Source: Symsagittifera roscoffensis (taxonomy: Eukaryota > Xenacoelomorpha > Acoela > Convolutidae). Taken from it: a DNA stretch of 64,000 nucleotides. A model generated the notes under the pieces. The model had not been told where the DNA came from. It ran no database searches and was given only the letters and a program-made list of their open reading frames with translations. The position numbers and the translations under genes are program-made. Below, piece after piece: positions 1 through 11,100 of the stretch. The stretch is from positions 42,247,649 through 42,311,648 of the forward strand of contig NC_087068.1 of the NCBI RefSeq assembly GCF_963678635.1, given 5' to 3'. Within the stretch, counting starts at the first letter, position 1. Every line of letters starts with the position of its first letter.

Positions 1-23
1 TTGACGATCACTTCTGTGACCGC

Positions 24-3000
24 ATGGGAGAAGTAGAAAGAGGGCACATCGAGGTGTTTCCAAAGCTTTGGAATCTGAGGCCCTATGACAAAACGAATGG
101 CGAAATGACCAGAGTGCCTCGTCTCACAGCAGCGTATCACAAGGTGAGAGAAGAGACGAAGGACTGGGGCGATTACAAGAAGCTACCAGAAGCAATCCCT
201 GAATTCCCTCTGATAAGAAGGATGTTGCTCGGAGCAGTCTCTGTAGTACAAACTCCTAGGTTGAGAGCATTCGAAACCAATGAAAGGAGAGTAGGGAATT
301 TCTCGGCGACGATGGATCCATACTTCGTGGGGAGAAATGCCGCCGTGTTACAGTACACACGATTTGCGTACACGGATCAAGCGACGAGAAGGCGAATAAG
401 CAACGCCGCTACTCCCAAGCCTGAAGGATTTGATGAGGAATGGAGACGACTAGGCTCAGCTCCAATGAGGATGAGAGGCAGGACTGAATTGCCTGAAGCC
501 TCAGTAATCCTGACTAGTGTGAGAAAAGAGATGAAAGTTGCGGGAATATTGCAGACGAGAATTTTCCTAGCACCCTTCGGCTGCGAAGAAACTAAAGTGG
601 TCCATGGAGAGGAGGAAGATAAATCAGCCGGTACATTGCTCATACCGAGATTCCAGGAAGAAGCTGATGATGACAAACAAGGACCATCGAACTCGAATGG
701 GGACAAGTCAGAAGGAGATGACGGACAGGGTGGAAACCGTCAGACGGAAGAACCCATGCAACAAGATCAAGCTGGTGGGGAAGACGACAGGGCATCGACA
801 GGAGGGACATCCAGCCTGGATTTCAATATCTTCAGTGATCTTGAGAATAATGCAGACACGTTGGAAACGACTGAGCCAGCGGATGAAGGCATCTCGACAC
901 TGGAACCTCCGTCAGCCTTTGAGGAAATGAAACGGAATTTGCCGGAGAGCAGCTCTCCTGGCAATACAAGAAATAACGATCAGAGAATCCTCATGGAATC
1001 ACCTCGGAGGAGAAGAATAGAGGCCTCAGCCAGAGTACCTTTCTTGGGAACGCTACCCGAAGAAGAATGGGAAGTACATCACCGAGACCACGAGAGTAGG
1101 ACGGGATGTAAGCTGGACAGAGTGGCGTTCATGGAAGAAGTCTGGACTGTGATTCAGAGCTATGGGACCCAGTCCATTCTCAAAACAGGTCTCAATCAAC
1201 CCTTGATGAGAGAAGTACTTGACAAGCTTGATGAGTGTGAAGGGAGACTGAGTGAGTTATTGATCGACTCAGCCACTGATGAGAGTGAAGCGAATTCTCC
1301 CATCAAGATAACACCGCAGAACAATGAAGGAGAGGTGGTGTACCTGTCAAGGACCAGGAGAGGAACGATGCGATCGAAAATGGTGATTGATAAAATCAAT
1401 GCGATGAAAATGAAGTTAGGCAGCAGAGTGATGCCGAAGAGGATTGGAAAGACGAAAGTGGATTCGGAAATATCGATGAAAGCTGGTAACTCAGCGAAAA
1501 GAAAACGAGTTGAGGAAGTCATGGATTTGGGGCAAGTTGATTACCAATTGTCTGGCACAGATAGAATATTAACTGATATAGCGATGGTGCCACCCATTCT
1601 CATGGCGGGGTTAAAGTCAACTGGTTATAAATCCAAAAGGAGTGACCGCACTCTGACTGGAGCGACTTTAGAAATGGAAATACTCAGTCAATGTGGAGAG
1701 AGTAAAATGAGGGACTTCAAGCCATCTCCCATGAATCATGGAAAGGGAAGTGTTGCAGGACAACTAACACCAGTGGAATACAACAGACTGACAGTGTCTG
1801 AGACAGTGTCGATAGATGAACCCACCGGTGGATACATGGAGATGTTGGAATACCGAAACTCGGCTAGAGGGCATGTAATGGCCCTGGAAGAGGAAAAAGC
1901 CATGGAGGGTTATCTGGAAACAATGTTGCAAGGCACCACCCTCAAGCAGAAGGCGTACGGAACTTTGGCGTCGTCTGACATACAGGCGGAGACGATCGAG
2001 CAGTTGGTGAGCCTTCCATGGAAAGCAGTAGTATTGAGGTATTTCGAAGAGGAAATGAGGACTACGCCAAGAATACATGCTCTCGTGGCAGTACCTTACG
2101 TAAGGACGGAATTACAACTCAGGCTCGCCTGGTGCATGATGGGACTGACTCGCGAAGAATATGATTCAGAAGAAAGGAAGAGATCAAAAGAGGAAAAAGT
2201 TTTCCTTATGACGAATCTGAGGGATCTGATAGTCCAGGAGGGAGCAGCAGTAGCGTGTGCAAAGCGGAGAGACGCTCTCTGTTTCATTCGATTCCTGATA
2301 GAGCAGATTTCAGTACCTGCATTAAGCACTTGTGTTAAAATGTTGAAGGAAGGTGATGAGCGAACGAAAGCCATGTTCTTGCTAGCAATGCTGGATATGC
2401 AGCAAAGTAAACCGATGAGGGTGAACATGAAAGAACCTGAAGAATTGGAACCCATGAAAAAGATAGACGAGATCAGGAGATTCTCAAACAAGGAGTTGAG
2501 GCTCACTAAAGAATCTATGGGAGCATTGCCGAAATCCAGTGAATACTGTGGACCGATCAAGAAGAAGTCATATAGCTATGTATCCGGGATTATAGGGATG
2601 GCATACAATCCTTTCCTGAGTGAAGACATACGTGATTGCTTCTTTGATTATGAGCAGGCGGTGTTACTAAGATTCTGGACGTCCAGAATTGTGACGACTA
2701 AGAGCGTTAACAATCCACAGGCCAAATTGGGATTGGTCTTGGAAGAAGAGGTGACTGCACCTTCAGTACCAAAATCCGACAAGAGAGTGGAATTTGGGTT
2801 GGGATTCTCAGATGAATTACTGAGAACGAGCTTGATGGCAGTGTGGGAATTGATGAAGCCATCGTGGTGTCCTAGTCCCAACGCTGACTCAATATTACGG
2901 GCGACACAGGACATACAGAGGGAACTGAATGTGGACTGTAACCTGCGTGACCTCAACATCATATATAATGTGATGACAACAGCCTCTAAGAGCAACGGAG

Positions 3001-4610
3001 AAGATGGAGTGGAGTTGCCTGGCTGGGGACCAGAAGACTGGGTCAAACCTGGTAGCTGTCTGGCGGAAGTCTGTGGACTAGAGGGTCACGTTTGTGGAAG
3101 TCTAGACTGTGTGAAAACCCTGGAGAAACAACACAAGCAGTTGACGGTATTGTTTGGAAATGTAGTGATGAAAGCAAAAACGGAAACGGAACTGATAGCA
3201 GATTGCCATGGAGGAACCGATGTGAATCTGGTGACAGCACTAGGATTCTACAGCATGTTTGGTTCTTTAGAGTCACTATTAAATCTAGAACAGAAACATG
3301 AGATGGTCACAGCCATCAGCGTAGAAGTATTCCCAGGAGTTCTGCAGACTGAGCAGAAGTATATAGGAAAATGGAGGGAAGCAATCGAAACGGAGATGAA
3401 CATCAGACACAGCGAAACTTATTGTAGACCATCAGGAGCACGATATTTGGTGGGTTCAATGTTGGCTCCAATGTGCAAGAGCAAGTATCCTGTACATTTC
3501 GTAGCTGTGGATGTGAAGAGTACAAGAACGATTGTGGATCAAGCCTTTTCAGTGCCGAAGTGCGTGAGGTTGGCAAGAATGTCTGAAAAGTCTTACGAGT
3601 TACTGTGTAAGATGTTCTCAGCAGTCCCAGAAAGAACCAAAGAGGAGTTGGAGTCAATACTAGGAAAGAAGTTCATGGGATATGTGAGCGGGAACTTCAG
3701 TGACTTTGAAAAACAGAAACAGAGAGGATCAACTGTCACAGATTACAATGCAGTAGATGAGAATGATGAGATCCACCGAGTGATGATGGAAGTGGAGCCA
3801 TTGCTGGAAGCTTCGGGAAAACGGAATTGGAGGAGCATCATGTTGACACATGACGAGTTTCCTTGCCACTGCTTGCTGCAGACCTGGTGGTATCCCAAGC
3901 GTAGTAATCTGGTGTTGATCTGGGACTCTGGAGAGCTGCTCTCCATGGGTTTACCAGATTCATCACAGCCCATAACAATAGTGATAGTGGGAGTTATGAT
4001 GGCGATACGATGGCTGGAAGCTCATGTGAGAGAAAATAATAGACAGGAGGCACCGACGAGAGAACAATTGCAGAAATTAGATTGTCTAAAAGATTTAGAT
4101 CTTTTTGAGACAATGTGCAAAGTTCTAAACATTCCGATGGAAGTGAAGAAGATATGGGCAAGAAAACGATTGATGCCATGGTTCAGAGCTAACATGACTG
4201 CATGGTTGTACGAGTATGCGAAAAAGCATATGTCGAAACATGGCAGAGTGTACAGTGAGTATCAGCTGGACATTGGGGCAGGAGCTTTCAAGCGAGCTTT
4301 CGTGACCCATCGGAATGCAGTGACCACCGCTGTGAAAAGAATTTCCAGGACGAGCGAGCGTAGTGGAAATGAGAAGGCAGAGATGCTGAAAGAAGATTTG
4401 GAAAGAAACGTGGCGTTGTGTCTCCACAACAGCTTCTGTAGAAACAGAGAATCAAACGTGGATCCCCTACCTTGCTGTAAACAGAGGGTGGAAGAGCAGA
4501 AGTGTTGGAGGACGGCTTCCAACAGCGTCAGGATAGTCAATGACGTGCTGCAAGACACGGAGACCGAGAGTGCAGAGTCAGCGTCACAGGAGGAGGAAAT
4601 GGAGCATTGA
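24..4610 (+). CDS. Unrecognised 1528-codon intronless ORF, possibly the last ORF of an LTR retroelement
   Basis: This is a single uninterrupted reading frame of 1528 codons ending at TGA. The frame is also open upstream of the ATG at 24 to the window edge, so the true start may lie outside. It is markedly richer in G+C than the surrounding introns, and every other gene here is split by introns. Residues ~194-320 are acidic, low-complexity and probably disordered. A cysteine cluster lies at ~1011-1029 (SCLAEVC...HVCGSLDC), and a short hydrophobic stretch at ~1316-1330 (PITIVIVGVMMAI) could be a buried strand or helix. I see no reverse transcriptase (YxDD), integrase, protease, Gag zinc knuckle, signal peptide or convincing membrane anchor. 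A polypurine tract and LTR-like segment follow, which suggests an accessory ORF in the 3' position of an LTR element. A host gene is the alternative. The reading frame is certain; the function is unknown. Confidence 0.6.
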   Translation: MGEVERGHIEVFPKLWNLRPYDKTNGEMTRVPRLTAAYHKVREETKDWGDYKKLPEAIPEFPLIRRMLLGAVSVVQTPRLRAFETNERRVGNFSATMDPYFVGRNAAVLQYTRFAYTDQATRRRISNAATPKPEGFDEEWRRLGSAPMRMRGRTELPEASVILTSVRKEMKVAGILQTRIFLAPFGCEETKVVHGEEEDKSAGTLLIPRFQEEADDDKQGPSNSNGDKSEGDDGQGGNRQTEEPMQQDQAGGEDDRASTGGTSSLDFNIFSDLENNADTLETTEPADEGISTLEPPSAFEEMKRNLPESSSPGNTRNNDQRILMESPRRRRIEASARVPFLGTLPEEEWEVHHRDHESRTGCKLDRVAFMEEVWTVIQSYGTQSILKTGLNQPLMREVLDKLDECEGRLSELLIDSATDESEANSPIKITPQNNEGEVVYLSRTRRGTMRSKMVIDKINAMKMKLGSRVMPKRIGKTKVDSEISMKAGNSAKRKRVEEVMDLGQVDYQLSGTDRILTDIAMVPPILMAGLKSTGYKSKRSDRTLTGATLEMEILSQCGESKMRDFKPSPMNHGKGSVAGQLTPVEYNRLTVSETVSIDEPTGGYMEMLEYRNSARGHVMALEEEKAMEGYLETMLQGTTLKQKAYGTLASSDIQAETIEQLVSLPWKAVVLRYFEEEMRTTPRIHALVAVPYVRTELQLRLAWCMMGLTREEYDSEERKRSKEEKVFLMTNLRDLIVQEGAAVACAKRRDALCFIRFLIEQISVPALSTCVKMLKEGDERTKAMFLLAMLDMQQSKPMRVNMKEPEELEPMKKIDEIRRFSNKELRLTKESMGALPKSSEYCGPIKKKSYSYVSGIIGMAYNPFLSEDIRDCFFDYEQAVLLRFWTSRIVTTKSVNNPQAKLGLVLEEEVTAPSVPKSDKRVEFGLGFSDELLRTSLMAVWELMKPSWCPSPNADSILRATQDIQRELNVDCNLRDLNIIYNVMTTASKSNGEDGVELPGWGPEDWVKPGSCLAEVCGLEGHVCGSLDCVKTLEKQHKQLTVLFGNVVMKAKTETELIADCHGGTDVNLVTALGFYSMFGSLESLLNLEQKHEMVTAISVEVFPGVLQTEQKYIGKWREAIETEMNIRHSETYCRPSGARYLVGSMLAPMCKSKYPVHFVAVDVKSTRTIVDQAFSVPKCVRLARMSEKSYELLCKMFSAVPERTKEELESILGKKFMGYVSGNFSDFEKQKQRGSTVTDYNAVDENDEIHRVMMEVEPLLEASGKRNWRSIMLTHDEFPCHCLLQTWWYPKRSNLVLIWDSGELLSMGLPDSSQPITIVIVGVMMAIRWLEAHVRENNRQEAPTREQLQKLDCLKDLDLFETMCKVLNIPMEVKKIWARKRLMPWFRANMTAWLYEYAKKHMSKHGRVYSEYQLDIGAGAFKRAFVTHRNAVTTAVKRISRTSERSGNEKAEMLKEDLERNVALCLHNSFCRNRESNVDPLPCCKQRVEEQKCWRTASNSVRIVNDVLQDTETESAESASQEEEMEH

Positions 4611-5005
4611 TGAATGGTCGAGAAAACAAGAGGCAACAAGAAAGAAAATTAGAAGAATTTAGAAGTTTTAGAACTTCTAAACGACGAAAAAAGAAGAGAA
4701 CAAAGGGATAATGAAGAAAAGTTAAAACTCAGAATTGTTTTATGTGTGTGAAAAACTCAAGTGAGAAACCAAGCAACCAAGTTGTAATTGAAAACTGAAA
4801 CATTTAAGTTGAGTTTGGAAATTGTTGCATTTATAAATTTGCATTTTGGTTTTAGTTGAAGTGGCTTTAGAGACACTCACTTATTATTTATTTAGAAAGG
4901 CTTGAGGGAAGAGTATATTTAAATATTCCAGCCTGCATGATTGTTTTTAATCACTTAGGAAGACCGATAACTTTGTGGTGACATGAAAAACTGGAGTAAC
5001 TTCTT
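4611..5005. other. AT-rich spacer between the long ORF and the polypurine tract
   Basis: This stretch of about 395 bases is purine-rich at its start and then AT-rich. I see no ORF of note. If the LTR model is right, it is the 3' untranslated part of the element between the last ORF and the 3' LTR. Confidence 0.4.
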
Positions 5006-5016
5006 GAGGAGGGAGG
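5006..5016 (+). other. Candidate polypurine tract (plus-strand primer)
   Basis: The run GAGGAGGGAGG consists only of purines and sits one base before a TGTTGC sequence that could be the first bases of an LTR. In LTR retroelements the plus-strand primer tract lies directly against the 3' LTR. The position supports the LTR call but does not prove it. Confidence 0.4.
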
Positions 5017-5017
5017 T

Positions 5018-6119
5018 TGTTGCATTGTTCTTTCTAACCACAAAGTTTCTTAGTTTTAATATTCAGGACAATAAACAAGCAAGATTTCCGAAGGGAAGGA
5101 GCATAGTAGGATAATTTTAGCTTGTTGGTTGGCAGGACTGTCCTGCAAGCCAGCACCTTTTAAATCTAAGAGAAAAGAGTTTTAATCGGGACATAGACAC
5201 TGGAAGTCAGAAAACATGTTTTATCTTAGGTCATATTCTCAATGTGCAGATTAATGAAAGAATTTGAAGGCTATAGTGATGTAGTATGATGCCATTTATA
5301 TTCTGCAGTGAGTTGATATGACGTGGATAAAAGTAATTCCGTGCATTTTGTAAATTCTGTTCGATGGCACTGTAACCATTTTATGAACATTGCGCGATTC
5401 AATGAGGACATTGACCGGACTGTCCGGGGAGTATGTGACATTCGACCAGAATGGCCAAAATGCAGTCTCTGCAGAATTCGGTATTTTAGCAGCAAGCCTT
5501 CCGAATTGGCGATTTAGAACGGATAAGGACGTTATTTGAACGATTAGCCAAACGGTGAAGGCTAGAAGATTCTGGAATTCTAATTTTTAAAAATTCGAAT
5601 TATGACGTCATATTTCTGAGAAACGTCAGAGACGGCCATTTTAGCTAAAATAGCAGAAAGAACAGAACAACTTTTATCTGCGATTACGAACAGTACGAAA
5701 TCGAGACTAAAAAACAACAACGAACTACCAAACAGCAGAGGACGTTCCGAGTTGCAACTATTGTGCTGTTACAATAGTTGCAAGGCCGTTGCGAGCAACG
5801 GTGAAGGGTAAAACCCAGCCTTCCGAGTTATTGTGAACTGGATATTAAGAAGCTTGATTCACCGGATTCAAGAATCCGGAAGGGTCTCGGGACGTGGACT
5901 TTTATGAACTTATATTGAATTTTAGCATCCGTCATGTCCTGACTTGAATTTAATTAAGATCTTAATTCGTTTTGACAAGAATGAGGAGCTAGAAGTAGGG
6001 GGGAAAGGGTTGATCCATCTTCGATGGAGATGATGATTTTTATCTACTGAACAAAAACAATAGTAATATAATAAGTAGTAGCCCTGTTTTTAGGAGTGAC
6101 CTCGTGGTCTGGTGTAACA
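5018..6119 (+). repeat. Candidate 3' long terminal repeat (~1.1 kb)
   Basis: The segment starts TGTTGC right after a polypurine tract and ends GTAACA, giving TG...CA ends with a short inverted match (TGTT/AACA), as in Gypsy- and BEL-type LTRs. It contains an AATAAA near 5070, a CRE-like palindrome TGACGTCA at 5603-5610, and a cluster of perfect hairpins at 5752-5879. The partner 5' LTR would lie left of the window, so the ends cannot be confirmed here. The 3' end in particular could be elsewhere. Confidence 0.35.
5752..5879 (+). other. Cluster of three perfect hairpins
   Basis: There are three perfect inverted repeats in 128 bases. The first has 13-base arms at 5752-5764 and 5771-5783 with a 6-base loop. 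The second has 7-base arms (CCGTTGC/GCAACGG) at 5786-5792 and 5795-5801. The third has 8-base arms (CCGGATTC/GAATCCGG) at 5862-5869 and 5872-5879. A fourth similar inverted repeat, CCGGAC-T-GTCCGG, sits at 5415-5427. A structured leader RNA or a protein-binding site in the putative LTR is possible. Confidence 0.6.
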
Positions 6120-7655
6120 TTCGTCTACTACAGTCACACATGAGGCTTAAGAAAAATAGGCCCTATAACCACTGGCTCAAGGGTCAGGGACACTATCTCT
6201 TGTGTTTTTCTACCTCAAGAACGGTCGGAGCCAGTTCGGTTCGCTTGTGACATGAGACTACGACCCGTTACAGCTTAAAGGCTACTACTAAAATATCCCC
6301 CCACTCTAGAATTAGAAACGTCCCCATACTTAGGTCTCTAGATACCCAAAATACATGAACGCCGTTAAAAACCGGGTCGGAACAATCCGTTAAGTTGCTT
6401 TTTTTTTATTAGACAGTGGAACTTTGATCCATTTCAGATGGATCAACCTAAAACTCGCCTTACCTCAACATAACAATCATAAAACACACTCTAGAAATTT
6501 AAATTAAGGACTCACATGTTGATGCGCTCAAGCACAGGAAGTAATTAAATGGGTGAGCAACTCTAGAATTAACTAAAATAACTAGATAAGTTCAATGTTT
6601 ATCAGTTTGAATGGTAATGGTAAGTTTGAACTCAAGAACGAAGTTTTATGTGGACCATTGGGACACTCAAGCTGTCCACCTTTCCGTCGAAGGTTCACTC
6701 TGGTTCAGTTCGAATAATTACTCTCTCGGGAATACTCTGTCTTCTATTTCAGATAGGACAGCTCTACTCTTGTTCACTATGATGGAAATTGCGAATAGCA
6801 ATTTCCCACTCGTTTTTATCTGACAACTTTCCCGCAATTGTTCTAAAATTGTTCTCCTTTCTTTTTCTGATTTTCAGTTCTCGCGAGAAAATCGTGCATG
6901 ACATGTTCCATTCGAAATTTTAAAAATTTAAATTTCACTCCAAAATCAAGTGTTTTCTGCTCTTCTCAAGGTCAAACTTCCAAATATGACCGACTGGCAC
7001 ATGGGGATACAGAGACCCAGCCATGAGCTCACTAACTTTGCATGTAATTCAGTTAATTTGAGCGTTCTGGTCGAAGCCGGAGAACAGTAACGTTTTTGTC
7101 AGCCTGATGTAAGAAAGACCACCGAAAAGTACTGGCTTGGTAGAGACGGTGAAAAACATGCAAAGCTCTGTTTAGACGCTAGCCAGTCGTCTTAAGACTT
7201 AGTTTTGTTATCCGTCGATATGTATCTTCCGGGCGAATGTTACATTTAGTATTTTACTAAAAAACATCAAAATTACTATAAATTAGTTAGCAAAATTACT
7301 TAGAAATTCAAAATCTAGAGTTTTTTCAAGAATAAAAAACAGATTAGGACTCCCAAAAAAAACAATCGGAAGTGAAGATGATCAAATTATTTGAAATTTG
7401 GAAACTAATCGCAGAAAAACAATAATTTTCCTGTTTCAAGGTTTACTGTTCGACGCTTTGGATGCAGTTGCCTGCCTTGGTTTTAGGCTTTAAGCGAAAT
7501 TCTGCTTCATGAACTTTCGGCGATATGTTCTTAGCTGTTTTAAATTCCGTTAATGTCTAGACCGTTGCTCTTTTTAATTAATTCTGCCTGTCCGAACTTT
7601 TTGCAACTGTCTATAGCGTTGGTATGGCCCTATCTAACCTGTGCACGGACCGTCG
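6120..7655. other. Spacer without recognisable gene
   Basis: This is AT-rich sequence between the putative LTR and the 232-bp duplication. The only clear structure is a perfect 9-base hairpin at 6784-6792/6798-6806 (GGAAATTGC/GCAATTTCC). The short ORFs do not look coding. Confidence 0.4.
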
Positions 7656-8119
7656 CATGACCGAAGAGCCCATTTTAATTGACCCTCTCCTCCCTGTATC
7701 GCAAGTGATTCAACGCTCAGCTTCGCCTGGTAATAAATATATGATTTTTCTAGCGTTTTTAAATGTTGCCCGAGTTTTCTTTGTGAATTGCACACCAACT
7801 GTCTTCGCTCATTTATACTAATATTTTACTTTTTCTATTCTCAGTGACGAATAATTTTGAAAATTTTAATTTCATGCAATAATACTCCATGACCGAAGAG
7901 CCCATTTTAATTGACCCTCTCCTCCCTGTATCGCAAGTGATTCAACGCTCAGCTTCGCCTGGTAATAAATATATGATTTTTCTAGCGTTTTTAAATGTTG
8001 CCCGAGTTTTCTTTGTGAATTGCACACCAACTGTCTTCGCTCATTTATACTAATATTTTACTTTTTCTATTCTCAGTGACGAATAATTTTGAAAATTTTA
8101 ATTTCATGCAATAATACTC
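7656..8119 (+). repeat. Perfect tandem duplication of a 232-bp unit
   Basis: The unit at 7656-7887 is repeated directly at 7888-8119. I see no difference over the length read by eye, which implies a recent duplication or an assembly artefact. Each copy contains the dispersed TCGCAAGT...GCTTCGCCT motif found elsewhere in the window. The second copy ends about 60 bases from the dynein stop codon, so it lies in or near that gene's 3' untranslated region. Confidence 0.85.
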
Positions 8120-8180
8120 CATTTGAAATCCTTCAATTCAATCGATCTGTTCCATCAATTTGAAGTTTTGAATGCAATGT

Positions 8181-11100
8181 TTAATTTATGTCGCATAATA
8201 ATGCCACTCCTCTCAGTGTCCAGTAGTCTGGGCCGTCTTTTATTCCGGTTCGGAGGTCAACAGCTGTTATGAAATTAAGGTCGGTTCGTCTCTGTTTCTT
8301 GTAAACCGGGCATGAATACAACCGCGGATCTCTATTTATTTGAATGTTTGCATTCAAATGCATCACCGGCATCTGCTCAGTAAGAATTTTGGGTTTTGCT
8401 TCCGTCAGTCTACAATTTTTCTTATCCCAACCCGCTCCTTCTATGAATAATCCTGTGATATATACGCCTTCAGCGGGTGGCTTTAAATCAGTCGAATCTT
8501 TAAGAACGTCATTCGTTAGACTGACATTGTCCAAAGCCCATCCTTTGTGTGCTCGTGTGACTTCCTAAATTGTACATCGGATTCCAGTTTTGTAACGATT
8601 ACTGTTATTGAGTTGATTTCAGTATCTTTTGATTAAAAGAAAAAAAGCTGATTTTTACCTGTCGCATTGCAGTGAGGAAGCCCTGAGGGTTGAAAAACCC
8701 GGTCATCCAGAAGAGCATAGGTCGTCCATCAAACACCCAGCTTCTAAATTGCTCGTTTCTCTGCTGGAGGTCACTGAACCAGAAGCCCAGCGACGATGTT
8801 TGCCAGGAAATCTTCAACCAAGTTGCCGGAATCCTTCCGTCGAACAAACTGTCTAACGCGTCTCTTAGGTTCTTAAATAGCAATGAGTTTTGACATGCTT
8901 TATATGTTGTATTTAATTCTGTTTTTTTTTTTTAAAGAAACAAACCTCGTTCATAATGATTGTTCCTTCAATTGCAAGCTTCAAGTCCTCCAACGTTGAT
9001 CGAACGGCTTTGATTACTCTGTTCATCCTATCAACCTCCTGCCGGAGGAAGATATTCATTGGCTGCTCTTTTCCCATCTTGGCTAGACGGTCTTTCACCT
9101 CGTGAGAAATATACTCGGGTGGACACTTCGTAAGTAGGTCTTGCGACATTCTATATACGACAGTCTCTCTGGTTTCACCTCCTGTGCCCGCGCTGTCTTT
9201 TGGCTGCATGTCGAGAATTGTGTCCAGAACGTTCTTGGCACTCTGCCGTTGGAATCTAAAATAAACCTCTTTGAATTCACATAAACCACGGTTTTCCTTA
9301 TCAGTTTTTTCATCAGCTAGGTTTGATAAGAATGCTAGTATGATTCAGTGTGATTCTTACGTAATGTCAGCGTTTGGGTGTAGTCCAAATGCCTCTGGTG
9401 TGTCTGTAGCCGGTAGCGTAGAAATGAAGTCCAGATAAGACTCAATTGACTTGAGGTTCTGTGGAATAGTGTATCCCCGGTGGAAATTGAATGTGGGTTG
9501 GAACATGTCCTCCTTGAACCAAGTGGTGGCGAATGTCACGAGTAGTCGCTTGTCGTAGTCATCTGTCACTCTGCCTCCGTATTGGATCTGACCAATCATG
9601 TAGCGCACAGTGGCCCACTGTACTCCCTGGAAAAAATGAATGTGGTATCGATTATAATTATGGATAAACTGAATCTTACTTCCTTGTGTTCGCATAAATT
9701 TACCTTCATTTTGTTGGAGGAAATACCAGATGTAGCAGTAAAATGACAAAGTTGCCAGATAAAATGCATTTCTGACCTAATATAATTGTTGATAGAAATT
9801 ATCGTTTCTCAAAAGCTCTGATGCATTTTCGCCTATTTTTCTGTAAGCTTCATCAAGTATGAAACTTATCCAACAGACAGTTAGTTAGAAAAGAGTCATG
9901 AACGCGAGGAAATAAAAAAATTATGATTGAAGCTCATTGAATTTCAACAATTTATTATTGGCACTTTTTTTGAGAAAATTAACCCAATTTGAGATACTGG
10001 ATCAATAAGTAAATTTTTTATTACGCTAGGAAATCTTCAAGTTAAATTCCTCGCTCGAAACTAGAAGTCAATGAAATAAACTGAACTTCTGAAATGGTGA
10101 AAAATAAAACCGCAAAAAAAACAAATTTGAGCGTGACAAATTTTGGACTTTTCGGAACAAAAATAGCAATCAAAAAAATAACCAATACCTAATGAGAGTA
10201 TTCACTACGTTCATGACTCTTGGAAAAGTTTTCTGTTTTAGATTTCTTTCAATTTTACTTTCGTGAAAAGAAAAGAAATTAATATGTTGAGTGTCAGTTA
10301 GTACCTTTTTGGGATCCATGTCATCCAAGTGATTCTGCACGAACTGAACAGTGGCTGTGAAGTCTGCCGAGTTGAATTCGTAGGGGATATTCCAGCCGAT
10401 AGGACCGAACTTCCTCCTCTCTTGCACGGCAGTGTGCAGGAAAGCCACGCCGTACAGCATCATCTTCCACTGGTACACGTTTGTGTAGTCCAGGGTGTCT
10501 TGATTCAAGGCTAAAAAGGTTCTCCGGAGACCTGGTTTGATTCCCTGAGGAGGCTCGTTCGTGAATTTGATGCACATCTAAAAATGAAGCTATGAGATCG
10601 ATGTTGTAAGCGGCTTGAAATGAATGTTACCTGGAACAAATTCAGATAATACTTACGGCAAGCGAAACTAAAATGAACTTCGGCTTTTACCGCTCGAATC
10701 AAAATTCTTGTATTTTACTAAAAAGTAGATAAGGAAAGGAAATTCTACGGCGGTATTTTACTTTTCCGTGTTGTCCTACTTTTTCTTAAAGGCGTTTCCT
10801 GCACTCGAAAACGTAGAAAAAGGCTTTCCACTTACGGTCTCATTTTTATATAGCAAGATCTCACCTGCAACAGTGTTATGGGGAATTTGGGATGTGGTTC
10901 AGTGGTCAGCCACAGTCTGAAGTCAGGGTGCATGCTCTCCTGTTCTCCCACTATTAGAATTACTTCGTCCATAAATGCCAGTGACAAGTGAGTGTTCTGC
11001 AGTAGAACCCATCCGCCATTGGTTGTGAACTGCGTGAACAGTTTCCTAGCATGTACTTCTTGGCCTTGACCCATGGAGATGGCTTTACACTCTTAAAACA

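Noticed and set aside
24-4610. Dynein-related or pol-type identity for the long ORF
   Set aside because: No P-loop, RT, integrase or protease motif is visible, and it is on the opposite strand from dynein with different composition.
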